A stretch of DNA of 64,000 nt from Fagopyrum homotropicum. Taxonomy: Eukaryota; Streptophyta; Magnoliopsida; Caryophyllales; Polygonaceae. Positions 10,495 through 22,661 of this stretch are shown here, piece by piece. The first letter of the stretch is position 1. Every line of letters begins with the position of its first letter. Where the stretch lies: positions 132,360,320 to 132,424,319 of the forward strand of contig BSWB01000003.1 of assembly GCA_033239125.1 (NCBI GenBank). Reading direction: 5' to 3'. Made by a program: the position numbers and the translations under genes. Under the pieces are notes generated by a model that had not been told where the DNA came from, did no database searches, and saw only the letters and a program-made list of their open reading frames with translations.

Positions 10495-12504
10495 CTACCA
10501 ATAATCATCACAAGAACAAACACCATCTTTGAAATGGTGGTATCGTATTGGATCCCTAATCACAATTACCCTGTCTTCCATTTTCGCCACCAGCTTTGCA
10601 AACAGATGACAGTCACCACAGATCCTAAGGTTCTTCCTGATCCTTACGGGACTGAAACTAGGCAAATACAGCAGACCAAACGCGATCGCCAACTTCTCGC
10701 TATGGTATTGAAGCAAGTCCTCTTTCTGTTCACCTTCAACATCTTGCAAAATAAAGCTTGTATCCGGTACATAACCCATTTCCCTCAATCTCCAAATCAA
10801 CTGCCTCACTTCTCTACAGATTTCGTCTATTCGAGGATGTGAATGATCTCGGAAGATGAAAGTGTGGATCTTTTTATCTACTTCTATCCAACTGCAACCT
10901 GGTTCCTTCTTGATTCCGAGTTTTTTCATAGTCTTTCTCAGCTCCATTGCTTCTTCCCATCTCTGTGAGTTTGAATAGATGTTAGATAAAAGGACATATG
11001 TCCCTGCATCATCAGGCTCAAGTTTTAGTATCTGTTTGGCTGCATGAATAGCGAAATCTGTGTTTCGATGAACCCTGCAAGCTCCAAGAAGTGTTCTCCA
11101 AGTAACTGCATCAGCTTCATTACCCATTTGGTGGATCAAACTGATTGCCTTTTCCAAATTACCGGCCCGTCCAAGGAGATCAATCATGCAACCATAATGC
11201 TCCCGCCTCGGTTCAATTCCAAAGAGATTCTTCATTGAGTTGAAATAGTACCATCCATCCTCTACTAAACCAGCATGGCTACAGGCAAAGAGGACTCCAA
11301 GGATGGTGATGTAATTAGGTCTTGGACCGCCTTTTTTCATTCTTTCAAATAGCTCGAGAGCTTCTCGGCTGAAACCATTTTGGGCCAATCCGGCAATCAT
11401 GGTGCTCCATGAGATGACATCCCTCTCCTCCATTCTCGTGAAAACTCGGTTGGCGTCCTCTAAGTTCCCACACTTGCAGTACATGTCAACAAGTGCATTG
11501 TTTAGGATCAAGTCCTTGTTGTATTTGAGTACATGAACATGGACTTGTCTTCCTAATTCCAACAATGCCAAGCCGGTGCACGCTCTTAGGGTGCTTGTAA
11601 GTGTCCCTTGATCAGCAAGGAATCCAGCCCGTTTCATCCGCTTAAACAGGTTAAGAGCCTCGTCTCCATCACCATTCTGTGCAAATGCACCAATTACCGA
11701 GTTCCAAACAATCAAGTCTTTTGTCACCATCTCATCAAAAACACCAAGTGCATTCTCCAACTCGCCCCACTTCGCATACACATCAATCAAAGCACTCCTA
11801 ACAAACACATCCGACTCTAATCCACACTTAAAAATACAACAATGAAGCTGCCTGAGACTCACCAATCCATCACAAGCTCTCAAAACAGAGGAGAATGTGT
11901 ACATATTCGGTCTCACCCCTTCTCTAAGCATCAACACCAGTAGCTTTAGAGCCTTGCTAACAATTTTTGCGCTACTGTACGCTGATATTATTGTGGTCCA
12001 AGCAATAACATTTCTCTCAGGCATTTTGTCAAACAGTTGATGAGCCTCATCCAACAGCCTAAATTTTACATACATATTGAGCAAAATATTAAGCAAAAAC
12101 ATTTTGGGCTGGTACCCATTTGAGAATAAGTGGTTATGAACAAGCTTGCCTTCTTCAACTGCGTACTGGGCTATGCAAGTTTTGATGAGCTCGGAGTATG
12201 CAATGCAATCAGCGTGTAAACCTTGCTTATGCATGAAGTTCATAGCTTGCATAGCTCTGGGCAGGTTATTTTCATAACAGAATTTGCTGAAGTCTGAGAT
12301 GATACGAGGAGGAGAAGGCTGAATAAGAGAGACTTCGGAATATGGTTGAGATAAGAGGAGTGAGATTGGCTTGTTGCGCTTCAGCTTTGACAAGGTTTTC
12401 ATGGCTTCAACGGCTCCAAGGTTACCGTCTACATGAAGTTCAAAGTTGAATAGAGAACTTTGCACTGATTTTTCTTTTATTACTTCTGTATTGTGTCTGG
12501 CCAA
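10495..12504 (-). CDS. REME1: PPR-DYW protein, mitochondrial RNA editing factor, REME1-like
   Basis: The 669-residue intronless product is a PLS-class pentatricopeptide-repeat protein. PPR repeats occupy about residues 90-500 (for example DVISWSTMIAGLAQNGFSREA). An E domain follows (LLSNIYSNSQRWEEAMELRK, then GIKKEPGCSWIEV), then a complete DYW deaminase domain: HSE at 601-603, CGDC at 629-632 and C-terminal CSCDDYW at 663-669, the zinc-binding/catalytic HxE...CxxC pattern of C-to-U editing. Along its length it resembles Arabidopsis REME1 (At2g03880), which edits mitochondrial nad2 and another transcript; that match is from memory. Arabidopsis REME1 starts near residue 35 here (MKTLSKLKRN, ATG at 12402), so translation may start there, giving about 635 residues. 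No frame damage is seen. Organelle targeting is inferred. Confidence 0.92.
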   Translation of the reverse strand: MARHNTEVIKEKSVQSSLFNFELHVDGNLGAVEAMKTLSKLKRNKPISLLLSQPYSEVSLIQPSPPRIISDFSKFCYENNLPRAMQAMNFMHKQGLHADCIAYSELIKTCIAQYAVEEGKLVHNHLFSNGYQPKMFLLNILLNMYVKFRLLDEAHQLFDKMPERNVIAWTTIISAYSSAKIVSKALKLLVLMLREGVRPNMYTFSSVLRACDGLVSLRQLHCCIFKCGLESDVFVRSALIDVYAKWGELENALGVFDEMVTKDLIVWNSVIGAFAQNGDGDEALNLFKRMKRAGFLADQGTLTSTLRACTGLALLELGRQVHVHVLKYNKDLILNNALVDMYCKCGNLEDANRVFTRMEERDVISWSTMIAGLAQNGFSREALELFERMKKGGPRPNYITILGVLFACSHAGLVEDGWYYFNSMKNLFGIEPRREHYGCMIDLLGRAGNLEKAISLIHQMGNEADAVTWRTLLGACRVHRNTDFAIHAAKQILKLEPDDAGTYVLLSNIYSNSQRWEEAMELRKTMKKLGIKKEPGCSWIEVDKKIHTFIFRDHSHPRIDEICREVRQLIWRLREMGYVPDTSFILQDVEGEQKEDLLQYHSEKLAIAFGLLYLPSFSPVRIRKNLRICGDCHLFAKLVAKMEDRVIVIRDPIRYHHFKDGVCSCDDYW

Positions 12505-13352
12505 TTTGATCCGAAAAATTCGAAATTACATCAGTGCTGTTTAGTTACGTGGTTGAGGGTTTTTTTATTAGATTTGTGCAGTGTTTAGTTAGGGTTATAG
12601 TAGTTTTTACTGTATTGGTTTCAAAATGTGGTTGGAAAGTTGGGAAATTTGATTTTTGAGAATTTCGTCAGGTAAGGTTCTATTAGTTTCTCAAAGAAGG
12701 TTGTGGAATACAATGAAGAGAAGAAAGGGAATCACGCTATGTCAAATTAGGTAAGTAAGTTTTTTTTAGCTTTCTCTAATAGGTAGGCTCATGGTATAAA
12801 TATGTTTCGTAAATGTACCTCTAATTGAACATCTTATCTTACCTTCCGACCTCAATTTAATGAAAGTGGTAAAAATTGAAGGGTATACAAACCTAATGGA
12901 AATAGAAAAGGGTCTATAATTTGGGCAACAAATTTCTTCTCTTGTTGAATGGACTTGTGTGTTGTGGGAGAAATTAGGCATTAGTGATAATGTTATATTG
13001 GTCTTTAAACAAACTTAAAACTAATACTAAACTATCTAACTAAACACATATTGTCAGTGTTTTTCAATAAATCACAAATCTCAAAAAATATCGTATACAT
13101 TAGTGACAAGGGTATTCTAATCGAAGAGATTGTTCCTAGATTATCAAATTGGTTATGGATCACATTGTTTTTAATAAAAACGGATATTCACTGATATACC
13201 AATATAAAATATGCATTTAGGTTTTAGGTATCGGATATATTTGAAATTTTCTTAGTTCAAGTAAGAAGCTAGTCATTGCAAACAAAGAGAATTTGATGAA
13301 ATGCCCTCATTCATAATTTTTTTTTGATATAAAGGTAAGAATAATAAGAGGA
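12505..13352. other. Intergenic sequence upstream of the PPR gene
   Basis: Promoter side of the PPR gene. It is AT-rich, with no clear TATA box within 100 bp of either start and no recognisable coding sequence. A small minus frame at 12766-12981 has no family features. Confidence 0.5.
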
Positions 13353-13643
13353 TCAAATTCTAGAAATTGGTTGACCTATAGCATCCTTGCGGATGAGGTC
13401 TTGAACATCGTCTGGAATTGCGTCAACGTCAATGCCCAAGCTAAGTTCATGTCGTGCGATTCTGTCAACAACAATGTTGATTTCCTTGAAGATGTGGTGA
13501 ATGGTAAAGTGCGCGAATCCCGATGTCAAGAAAGATATGTTAGAAATGATCATATCCAACTCTCGTGGAGGCTTCCAGATCTGGTTGATCGCATTAATAA
13601 TCTCCTTGTACATGGTTAGTTGTTCCTCCCACCATACTGCCAA
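13353..13643 (-). pseudogene. RNase H-like C-terminal fragment (retroelement-type)
   Basis: The 96-residue frame contains HHIFKEINIVVDRIARHELSL, like the end of the RNase H domain (RVT_3) found in plant LINE-derived 'putative ribonuclease H protein' genes, where an Arg-x2-Asn-x2-Ala-Asp-x-Leu-Ala pattern closes the domain. Here the Ala before Asp is Val and most of the domain is missing, so it is a decayed fragment. No reverse transcriptase is found beside it. Confidence 0.5.
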
Positions 13644-14618
13644 TTGGAAAAGTTGGATCTCATAGTTTATTTTTCTTCTTTTCGAAAACTATATCTTAAT
13701 TATGATACTTAAAAATTATTGTATTGTGTACAAGTAATAATTTTCTTGTACACATTTCTTGCATCGTGTACAAGTAACTAGAAAATAAGTTCTTCTAATA
13801 AGTATTGTAACACAAATTTTTATCAACGCATATATAAATAATTTAATTTCCTTGTGCACGAGTGATTTACTTGAAAACTCATATAAAAGAATTAAAAAGG
13901 ACGGTTTAGTGAAGCTAAACAATTCTTGTACATGATACTTATCTTATAATTAAAAATACGGTTTAGTGAATTTCATCTTGTATAAAATAGTTAACATAAA
14001 ATTTGATTTAATTAGTGAATTTCATTTTGTGCCATATTAAACGTTTCGGTTGTAGAAAGGAAGAGAGAATTGAATATTTGTGCACGGTTCTTTTATCTGA
14101 ACAATTCTTATAGAATATTAAACGTTTCACTTATCAAAAATAAATGATTCACTCAATATTTTAATTTCTATATTCAAAATATATCATCATATTAATAGTA
14201 ATTGTTAATACGAAATTTTGCATCATAATTGCGCTTATCCTGTATGAAGGGTAATTTGATCTTGAAATTTACAAAGATGACAATCACTGCTATATTTAGC
14301 AATGGAAGTGTATTACACATCAAATTCAGTCGTACAAATCTCAAATATGTGTGTTACACAACGAATACCACCAGAGTTTCATGCTTCTATACATACCGCT
14401 GCAAATCTCAGAAAAATAAATAAAATTTAATGTGTAAGTCAGCTGCCAAAACATACGTATTTTTCAAGGGAGCCTGGCTCTTTGCGTATACTGTGTGCTC
14501 CCAAAGGCTGTTTATACTCGTGTACTTGTTGTAGCATCACAATCACTGCTCTTCACGACAAAACGTCACTGTTGTTTGTCACCGTCTCCATCTGTAGGGT
14601 GAAGATGGGCCAACAAGC
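13644..14618. other. Intergenic and 3' flank of the 11-exon gene
   Basis: AT-rich. Around 13725-13960 the words CTTGTACAC/GTGTACAAG recur in both orientations. From about 14618 leftwards lies the 3' untranslated side of the 11-exon gene. No gene is supported. Confidence 0.5.
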
Positions 14619-17600
14619 TCATTGTGGATTTCCCTGGAGTACAAGGACTATTTCTTCTGCTCTTAATTGGATTCCTTTCAGATATTCAACAAGAACGCGT
14701 TGCTCATAAGATCCTCCTTCCTAACAGATAAATAAAATAAAAACTGAAACATAAGCGGAAAATGACAAATACGGAAATTACTTTTCTTCATTTTAGACAA
14801 GTGTTTGTGTTCGGTTCGTTAATAAGTCTAGTTTAGACTGTAGACCAATGGTTACTAGGCCGTTGAGCAAGCCCCTGCAAGTAAGCCCATCCATTGAATG
14901 TGTCCCTAGATAATCTCTTGCCCTAGGCACATTGATTAATTGTGTAGGCTCTGTTTGGCTGGACAAGTATATTCCTAATCACAATGAGACATAATCATAA
15001 CATCTTGAGCTCTCAACAAGGTTAAACATTTCAACCAAATTACACTAAAGCTTGATTTAATGAGGGATTTTGACACTGCGATTAAAAAAAGAACTCGTGC
15101 AAACATGTCTTACCGTACGGATCAGAGTCCGTTCAATTCGCTTTTTAATGACTGAATAGAACTCCTCGGGCGTAATATCTCCCTTGGAAACTGTTAAGCT
15201 GTCAAGCAACAGTTTATTCCATTCCTTTTCAGGTGCTGCACCCCACAATAAAAACGATGTTAGCAACTGGAGAAGTACAAAGGCATTCTCTAGATTGATA
15301 ATGATGATAGTAGAAAGTTAATAGATTTTATTGTTCCACATTGTAAACTCCAATCTTCGACCACAAAATGGTTCACCTGATTTTTGCATGACAACTACAG
15401 ACAATCTGAGTACCCACTAACAAGTTTCTTTGTAACTGATAGGGTTTCACAGTAACAAAATTGCCTCATGAATCTTTATACACAAATACAATTGGCAACC
15501 CATTAAATCAATACACTGTAATGCAAATACTGCCTAAATAGCTGTTGTTCGATATTACAAACCTGCAGAACAAAATGGACACGAGAATCCTTAGTCCATT
15601 ACAAGTTTCAAGTTTGCTAACACTTTACCAAGAATGTCATCCCATGAGCATCCTCCCTACGCATTTTGTTCATGTTCTGTTTTAATCACGTCAGACCTAG
15701 CATAACAGGCTTAATTACAATCCTAGTAACTTCAGAATATTTCCTTTTTCTTTCCACAAAGCTCCCTTTCTTAGGGGCTACCAAAATCTTAGAAACCACC
15801 ATCATACCTTGCACCGTTGTTGAGTAGTTTGTTGTGTAAAGTGATAAATATTTCTATATCAATGTTGATATCTTCCTTTTTTCTGGAAACCGGTAAAATA
15901 CTTTCCTGAGCTAATATATAGAAAGATACCTTTAATTATCGTCTCCAGTAATTGTTCAGCCTTTATGATCTCTTTTCCTGCAGCATTATTACAGATGAAG
16001 ATTTGCCAATCAGACTGCTTGATAACGTTTCAGAACAAGGAAGCATTATATTCAACTAATGTGCAGCAAATTCTATTTATTTGTCTTCTAATTAGAATCT
16101 CGCATATTTCTGGTGGATAGAAATATACAGTTTGTACTCCCTATACGAAACTAAAGTTGACCAAAGATATGATTCCTTTCAAGCTCCCTAGAAAGATCAC
16201 CTATCTCATAAACATTACAATCTTAAAGACAATGATCGCGGGAGATGAATACAGGAAAATTTTGAAGTTATATGTTCATGAAAATGATGCAGATGCACGT
16301 CACAAATCTTAGTTGCATCAGACTACCTTTCTTTGCGTAGCTACGTTTAGAAAGTATTCTAGAAGCATATAGCTGCAACACCTTTTGCAACATAGCCACA
16401 AGTCCAGGTTTGTCCCCATCTTCTTTTGCCTAAGCAATCAATGAGTTAACTATCCATCAATAAGCAAAGCATATAAGATGTTTCGAACATCACCGCTATC
16501 CATGTTCAGAATGTTCAATAAACATAATAACATTAGGTGATTGATCAAATGCATAAAACCCTTATCATGTGTACGTGCAGATGCATGTCCGTGACGTGTG
16601 GCACCCTCACAGGCTGCCACATGTCATCTGAAAAAATTCTTTTGTGGGGCTTTGTTTACAAATACAAACTAGGGAATTTACGAACATTTGGTGCTTTAGA
16701 AATGTTATGTAAAATGAGAATAATTGACAAAAAAAGGCATATTTCACATTATAGCCACTCAAAAACTAAAAACGTGCATTCATTATCCCCAATATTCATA
16801 TTTAAGTATTTAACACATTAAATATTCGCATTTCATGCACTTTTTATTCATAGTTTGCAAATTTAACAGGCTAAATATTTGCATTTTCATATACTATTCT
16901 TTTAAGCACAATGTAGATCTGAAAGGGTAAAGAAACTTGAGGAGATGATAATAGCAACCAAGTGGCAGATTCGGAAAAAACTAAAGAGAAGGATACGGGA
17001 ATCATTGTTTTTTATGCATATATCTGAAATGGTATAAAACTAAAGGTGTACAGATAGGTCACTTACTTGCCGTAGCTGTGCGTTCACTTCAGAAAGGAAG
17101 CTTTCATCTAGATATCCTTCTTGTTCCTTCTGGACTAATTCCTGAAGATCACAAGAAATAATGGAACATTCTCTCACAAAGTATATAATTGCAATGATTT
17201 GCTGAACTTAGCGCTTTAGCAGTGAGAAGTGTGAACTGAGCAACTACTATTCAAAAAAGAAGAAATAATGAATCATCTCTAAGAAAACATAAACACAACA
17301 GCTCCACCTGCCAGCTTGTATTAGAGACAAGTGGTGAGCTGTTTTAGATGCCAACATGAACAACTCCTCCACCCATAGAAGTTCTTTGTATTTTTAGTAA
17401 AAAATAAAAATTTCAGGGGAAACAGCAAAAAGGGCCAAACACTGTTGAATATAAAAACAGGGTAATGCATGCATATGTTCATGTAATACTCTGAGGTCTA
17501 GAAAATGCAGATTTAAGCTCTGTGACATGAAAGAAAACTTGCTTTCTCCATCAACACAAGAGCTTGTGGATCTCTAGGAGGCCAGGCAATTTCTTCTTCA

Positions 17601-20600
17601 TCAACAACAGGCGTTAAAATAGACTTTAGAACATCAGTTGCTGAATCGATTTTCTCCTGTACGAAAGAAATCATAGAAGTCATTAGCAAATCAATTCTGA
17701 GATGATAGCAGGTCACATACTGATAATGGGAGCATGCATGCAAGAGTGTTCAAACACAGAATGAAGGAAGAGAGCACAGCACAAAGATGGAGAAAGAATT
17801 CTGTACATTGGTCTTATGGACAAGACAATCCACAATACTCATCAATGTTGCAGCTAATTCTTCATAATCTTTCTGCCAGAAAACACAAGAAACAGCAACA
17901 AGCTAAAGCATTTTATCACCAAAATATGCATCTTCAAATACATCATTAACAAAAAAAATGGTGAAAACTTCAGGCTTTGAGACCCGCACTTTATCATCCT
18001 CGGACTTGCAGGTATCAGATCTTGCAGCAAGGCGAACCCAAAAACCTTCATTAAAAGCAAGAATGTTTTCCACCACAAGTTGGTGAATCTGTCAGATCAT
18101 AACCACAATTATACTAGTAAGTTGACGAAACACAGTTGTAAAATCAGGAAGGAAACTATCAAGAGAAATTGCATATTTGTATCATGACAACAAGAGTTAT
18201 AGTCTTATAGAAGACAGTGGATTATAGCTAATAACCTCACAAGCATAGACTTGGAAAATTATGCCATGAATCCATGATATAAGATATTATATACCAAGAA
18301 CATTTAAATTTTAAGGTCAAGTATAGCAGTACGCCTTAACTCTTAATTACCTATTAAAATAAAATTAGCACTATCTCTCAACAATAAGATGACAAATTGA
18401 CAATAGCAATCAAAACCCTATAAGTGTTGGTCTATTCAAGACCAAATCCTTGAAATGTATCAATACTTAATTTCTCTCAATTTATCAGTCTGTTTATCCA
18501 CACAAACATAATTTTTGCTTTCTTTCATATTGTCTTTTGCTTTGAATCATTCTTTCTACCTTCACACTCAACTCTAATAACAGCAGAACATATATAAAGT
18601 TGATTAGTACTTAAAATAGTATATTTATATGATGAAAATGCTGTTTAGAAAATAAAAATGCCTGTAAATTGATACGAAATCATACATATTTGGAACATTT
18701 TTACTTGTATGAATTCATATGTGAAATAAACTACAGTTTAGGGACATGTATTGAACGCAGTACTCGTGACCTCAAGAAACATATGTACCAAGTGTCCATT
18801 TTGATACTAAAAACTACTGCAGCAAGATGAACGTTCAAAAACAAATTCCTCTTGAATGAGAAAAATGAAGTTTATGAAACTCAATTCTTAGTGTAGACAC
18901 CAAACAATGTATTCTAGCAAGGAATTCCACCATCCATCTCAAGGAGAGAACAGAATCGAATTGCTATTCAGTTAACCATTGATAGAAACAGAAGAGGGGC
19001 AAAACTAAATTCTTACCTCATTCGGGTTTGCACCTCTTAACAAATCAATCAGTCTATCTACTTCTACTGTTTTCTTGAACGCTTCCTCTGCTTCTTTGTT
19101 GACTGCACACACCAAATTTCTCCTGTTTATTAAACCAAATGCACCATTTTACGATGAAATGCACAACCCTTTTACTGACAAAGGCTGAGAATCATAATGG
19201 CATATAGCTCAAAAGATTATCATCCCTAGAACTGATCAAGAGATTATATTGGGTTTACTCAGGTGTGGGTCAAGCCGGAGATTTGTTGTTGTTGAAATTC
19301 GGGTTATCGGGTCATTTTTTTTATTCGGATATAACCGGCTTCACTTCTTTTTCGGTTCGGTTCATTTTGGTTTCAGATCAAACTGGTTTCGCCGGATCAG
19401 CCTCAAGTTTTTTTTTTTTAAAACTTCGTGTCACTCAGGTTTTCAGTCTTCAATAGACAATTTATCAATAAATTGTTTCCCGGTTAAATGTATAATTTTG
19501 AGCATTGTGGCCTAAAAACTGATACCCTAAAACTTGATGTCGTCGAAGTCATTTCGGCTTTTGGGCTAACCTATTCAGATATCGGATTCGAGTTATTTTT
19601 TATTTAACCCAGATATTTAATTTGGACATCTCTCGGGTAATTTTTGTTTAGGTTCAATCAGTTTTCGTTAGGGGGGCATCAAATATTTTTTACTATATAA
19701 TTTTCAAGTATATGTCAGGTTTGAATCATGAGGATCAGGTCAGGTAAATATTTTACAACTCTATGAAAAACTTCATCCAAATTTCAATTGTTTTAAGAAG
19801 GGTAACCTAGACAGCAACTAATAACTATGCTTCACAGGGACACTTTGATCATAAATATCCCCAAGGAAAACAACAACAAAAATATTTTACTTAAAGATTA
19901 TAAGTCAACTCAAGCTTCTACTTGTAAATGCTAGTTAATCTCGTCAATTTAACCAATCACTCAAAACTCTTTTATTTAAGAGTACAAGTCAACTCAAGAG
20001 AAGCTAATGGCATCAGGAGAACTACAACAAAAAGCCCAATTACAACTAGGAAAGGTAAAAATTCGAGTGATACAAAAAAGCATAACACTGTTCCTAAGCA
20101 CTCAAAATCAAATGTTGCTGAACTTCGCAGAGGAAATAAACTAAACTCTGGCTCAACTTCTATAAGGCATTTGAGTAGCAAGAGCTATTTAGACTCATGT
20201 TTTTTTGTTCATTATTGGCTGATATAGAGGAGAGTTGATTTCGTTTCTAACTTTAGGAAATACTAGCGTGCCATGTCCTCCTCATCTTTATCATGAATCC
20301 AAGAAATTTTATTCGTTCAGCAATATCGAACATGATGAAAGAAAAATGCACGGCAGTGAAGCGGTACCTTCTCTTCAAATTGGATAGGCAAACTGCGCTC
20401 GGATTCCATATCCTGACACCCACAATTTGCAAAGTTTCTCGCCACAAACCCTACACTCATACAATTACAACCGCAGTTGAAATAATGAGTGACTTGCTAA
20501 TACCAATATATACCAAATTGCTTCAGGTGCACACAGAATCTCGAGAGGAAGAGAACCTGGAAATGACGGGGAAGAGGACGAGCAGGAGAGTGACGGGAGG

Positions 20601-20625
20601 AAGATAGGGCGAAGGATGTGGCCAT
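14619..20625 (-). CDS. Conserved plant protein of unknown function, 11 exons, plastid-type N-terminus
   Basis: Exons, 5' to 3': 20625-20557, 20450-20368, 19122-19017, 18088-17990, 17872-17807, 17656-17543, 17141-17067, 16429-16327, 15977-15930, 15235-15114, 14720-14619. They join in phase to 987 nt, 328 residues. The N-terminus is Ser/Arg-rich and acid-free (MATSFALSSSRHSPARPLPR) and ends near RRRNLVCAV, like a chloroplast transit peptide. The mature part is soluble, charged and helical: ANPNEIHQLVVENILAF, ARSDTCKSEDDK, VDEEEIAWPPRDPQ, QLRQAKEDGDKPGL, LQLYASRILSKRSYAKK, ITPEEFYSVIKKRIERTLIR, GGSYEQRVLVEYLKGI. No membrane segment or catalytic motif is visible. Intron 6 starts GCAAGT rather than GT, and the exon 4 and 5 donors (GTGCGG, GTACAG) are weak. 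I do not recognise the family; plastid location is inferred. Confidence 0.85.
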
Positions 20626-20783
20626 GGCTATGGCGGGATGTACGGAGTGGCCGTTTGAGCCTTCAGGTGAGAGAGAAATTTCAGCCTCTCAAGTTGTTCA
20701 TAAAAGAAGACGGTTGGATGGTGTACGGTGAAAGGTGTGGTTGTGATTGACCTCTTTCAACGTGAGCCAACTCACTCTTATTT

Positions 20784-20789
20784 GGCCCA
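20784..20789 (-). promoter_or_regulatory. Site II (TGGGCC) element upstream of the 11-exon gene
   Basis: TGGGCC on the minus strand, about 160 bp upstream of the start codon at 20625. TGGGCY elements are common in promoters of plant organelle and housekeeping genes, which fits a plastid-directed product. Single copy, weak evidence. Confidence 0.35.
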
Positions 20790-21151
20790 TTTAAGCGTCA
20801 CTTGCAAAATTATACTCCCTCGCCTTCATTTTTAACATTTTGCACACTCGTGAGATACTAGTCTAATACCCGCACTTTACGGGGATTGAGTTTTAACAAA
20901 TTTATAAAAAAGATAATTATTAATTAAATATAATTAGCTAAATGATTTACATTTTTTTATAAAAAAAAGGCATTAATATTATTTAATGTAGCAAAAAATA
21001 TATTAATATAAATAGTATATTATTTTGAAAGTTTATTATGTTATACATAAATAGGACTTGTTCTTATATATTGGATTATAGTATACTATTTTAAACGTGT
21101 GTTATTCTGATAACTACAAACACCTAACAAAGAATCTCTGACCTCTCTACA

Positions 21152-21548
21152 ATGACAACGCCTAGAGATCCTCTCATTATAGGGAGAGTCATAGGTGATG
21201 TTTTGGACCTATTCATCAATTCCTTCTCGAACCGCATATCTTACTCATGTATAAAAACTATTAATGGATGTGACCATGTGAGTTTATGCCCTATCAAGTT
21301 GTTACACAACCTAGAGTCGATATTGGTGTTGATGATTTTCGTACCTTATATATTTTGGTAACTACCTCTCTCTCTCTCTCTCTCTCTTCTTGATTTTTTT
21401 TTTATTTATAAAAGTCACCTCTTATCTTATGTATCATGAATTCTAATACGACCAACAAAATTAACATAATTATAACTTATACTCTAATGATGGTAGATCC
21501 TGATGCACCAAATCCTAGTAATCCAAACCTGAAAGAATATCTGCACTG
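21152..21548 (+). pseudogene. FT-like: FT/PEBP flowering-gene fragment (exons 1 and 2), broken
   Basis: Exon 1 (21152-21357) starts MTTPRDPLIIGRVIGDVLD, matching the RDPLxxxRVxGDVLDPF start of FLOWERING LOCUS T proteins, loses frame midway, and a shifted frame then gives PRVDIGVDDFRTLYIL up to a GTAACT donor, where FT exon 1 also ends. It is 206 nt long against about 201 in FT. Exon 2 (21487-21548) is exactly 62 nt, encodes MMVDPDAPNPSNPNLKEYLH and ends CACTG before GTGAAC, as FT exon 2 does, but its acceptor reads TA instead of AG. Exons 3 and 4, with segment B and the anion-binding residues, are absent. FT proteins are mobile floral inducers; this copy cannot make one. It probably rides inside Helitron C. 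Confidence 0.85.
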
Positions 21549-21555
21549 GTGAACA

Positions 21556-21800
21556 TTCTCTTTAGGAATAGTTCAAAACTTATTATTAAGGAATAGTTCA
21601 AAACTTATTAAGGAATAGTTCATAACTTATAAAATGATAGTTCATGAATTATAATAGAATAGTTCATAGTGCAAAAATTATAATAGAATAGTTCATGAAT
21701 TATAATAGAATAGTTCAAAGTGCAAAATTTATAAAGGATAGTGCATAACTTATAAAATGATAGTTCATGAATTACAATTGAATAGTTCATAACATATAAA
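21556..21800. repeat. AATAGTTCATAACTTATAA minisatellite
   Basis: About ten irregular copies of a 20-23 bp unit built from AATAGTTCAT and TTATAA words. The same repeat resumes at 25650-25735, so it was split by Helitron D. Confidence 0.8.
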
Positions 21801-22119
21801 CGATTAATTTATAAATAATTTGATATAATATCCTTACTATACTAAAAGTGGGAGTTGGCCAAATGAATAGGGTGTTTCCCCTTTTACCCTTATTAACCTT
21901 TATTTTCTAAACTACCCTCCACTAATATGATATATTACGTTTCGTTGCCATCGTCCTTTGTTTGACACATGCCCCAATAAATAGTTAATTTCTTATTATA
22001 CCCTTCTCTTTTTTAAAAAGTAAATTGCCTGATTTTTAGTTTTGTATGGGTAACCTTGAATGTGTGACGTGTTTGATATCCGTGTCTTCATTTTCAGTAA
22101 ACCCTAATATAGGACACGT

Positions 22120-22287
22120 GTACCGTAGCTTCAACATATACCACCGTCTCTTCCATCTTCCTCCATACTCCATCCAACCCGTGAGCCTTCTTCTTCCACA
22201 TGTGTAGCATAGCTTCAACAAATACCACCGTCTCTTCCATCTTCCTCCATACGCCATATAACCCGTGAACCTTCAATATGTGTATAC
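22120..22287. repeat. 84-bp tandem duplication in Helitron D
   Basis: Two copies (starting 22120 and 22204) of a stretch with GTAGCTTCAACATATACCAC-like and TCTTCCATCTTCCTCCATAC words. It makes spurious repeated frames on the minus strand. A second partial duplication of a pyrimidine-rich 5'-leader-like segment (TTTATCTCCTTCTCTAATCT) follows at 22320-22490. Confidence 0.75.
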
Positions 22288-22661
22288 AAATTGTATCCGC
22301 TCGAGTCTAGGGATTCTCCACCTCCGATTTTATCTCCTTCTCTAATCTGCATCTTCTTCTCTTCTCATACCCAGATTGTATCTGCTCGAGTCTAGGGTTT
22401 CTCTACCTCCGATTGGCTTTCCATGTCTCTCTTCTTCACTTCATTTGTTTTTATCTCCTTCTCTAATCTACGTCTTCTTCTCTTCTCGAAAGTTAATGTC
22501 AATTATATTGTTAGGTACCAACTTTATACATATTTAATTTGAGAATCGGAATAGCAGAATGAAGGGGAAGAAGCGATGGAAGAGGAAGAAGCGATTAAAG
22601 GGGTCTCAATCGATAATAGGGTATTTCATTGTTTAATCGTTTTTCTTGATTTTGGTTGTAG

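Noticed and set aside
20253..20450. Alternative frame (FVARNFANCG...) for exon 2 of the 11-exon gene
   Set aside because: It gives the wrong phase for the next exon; the frame used joins exons 1-3 in phase and yields a transit-peptide-like start.
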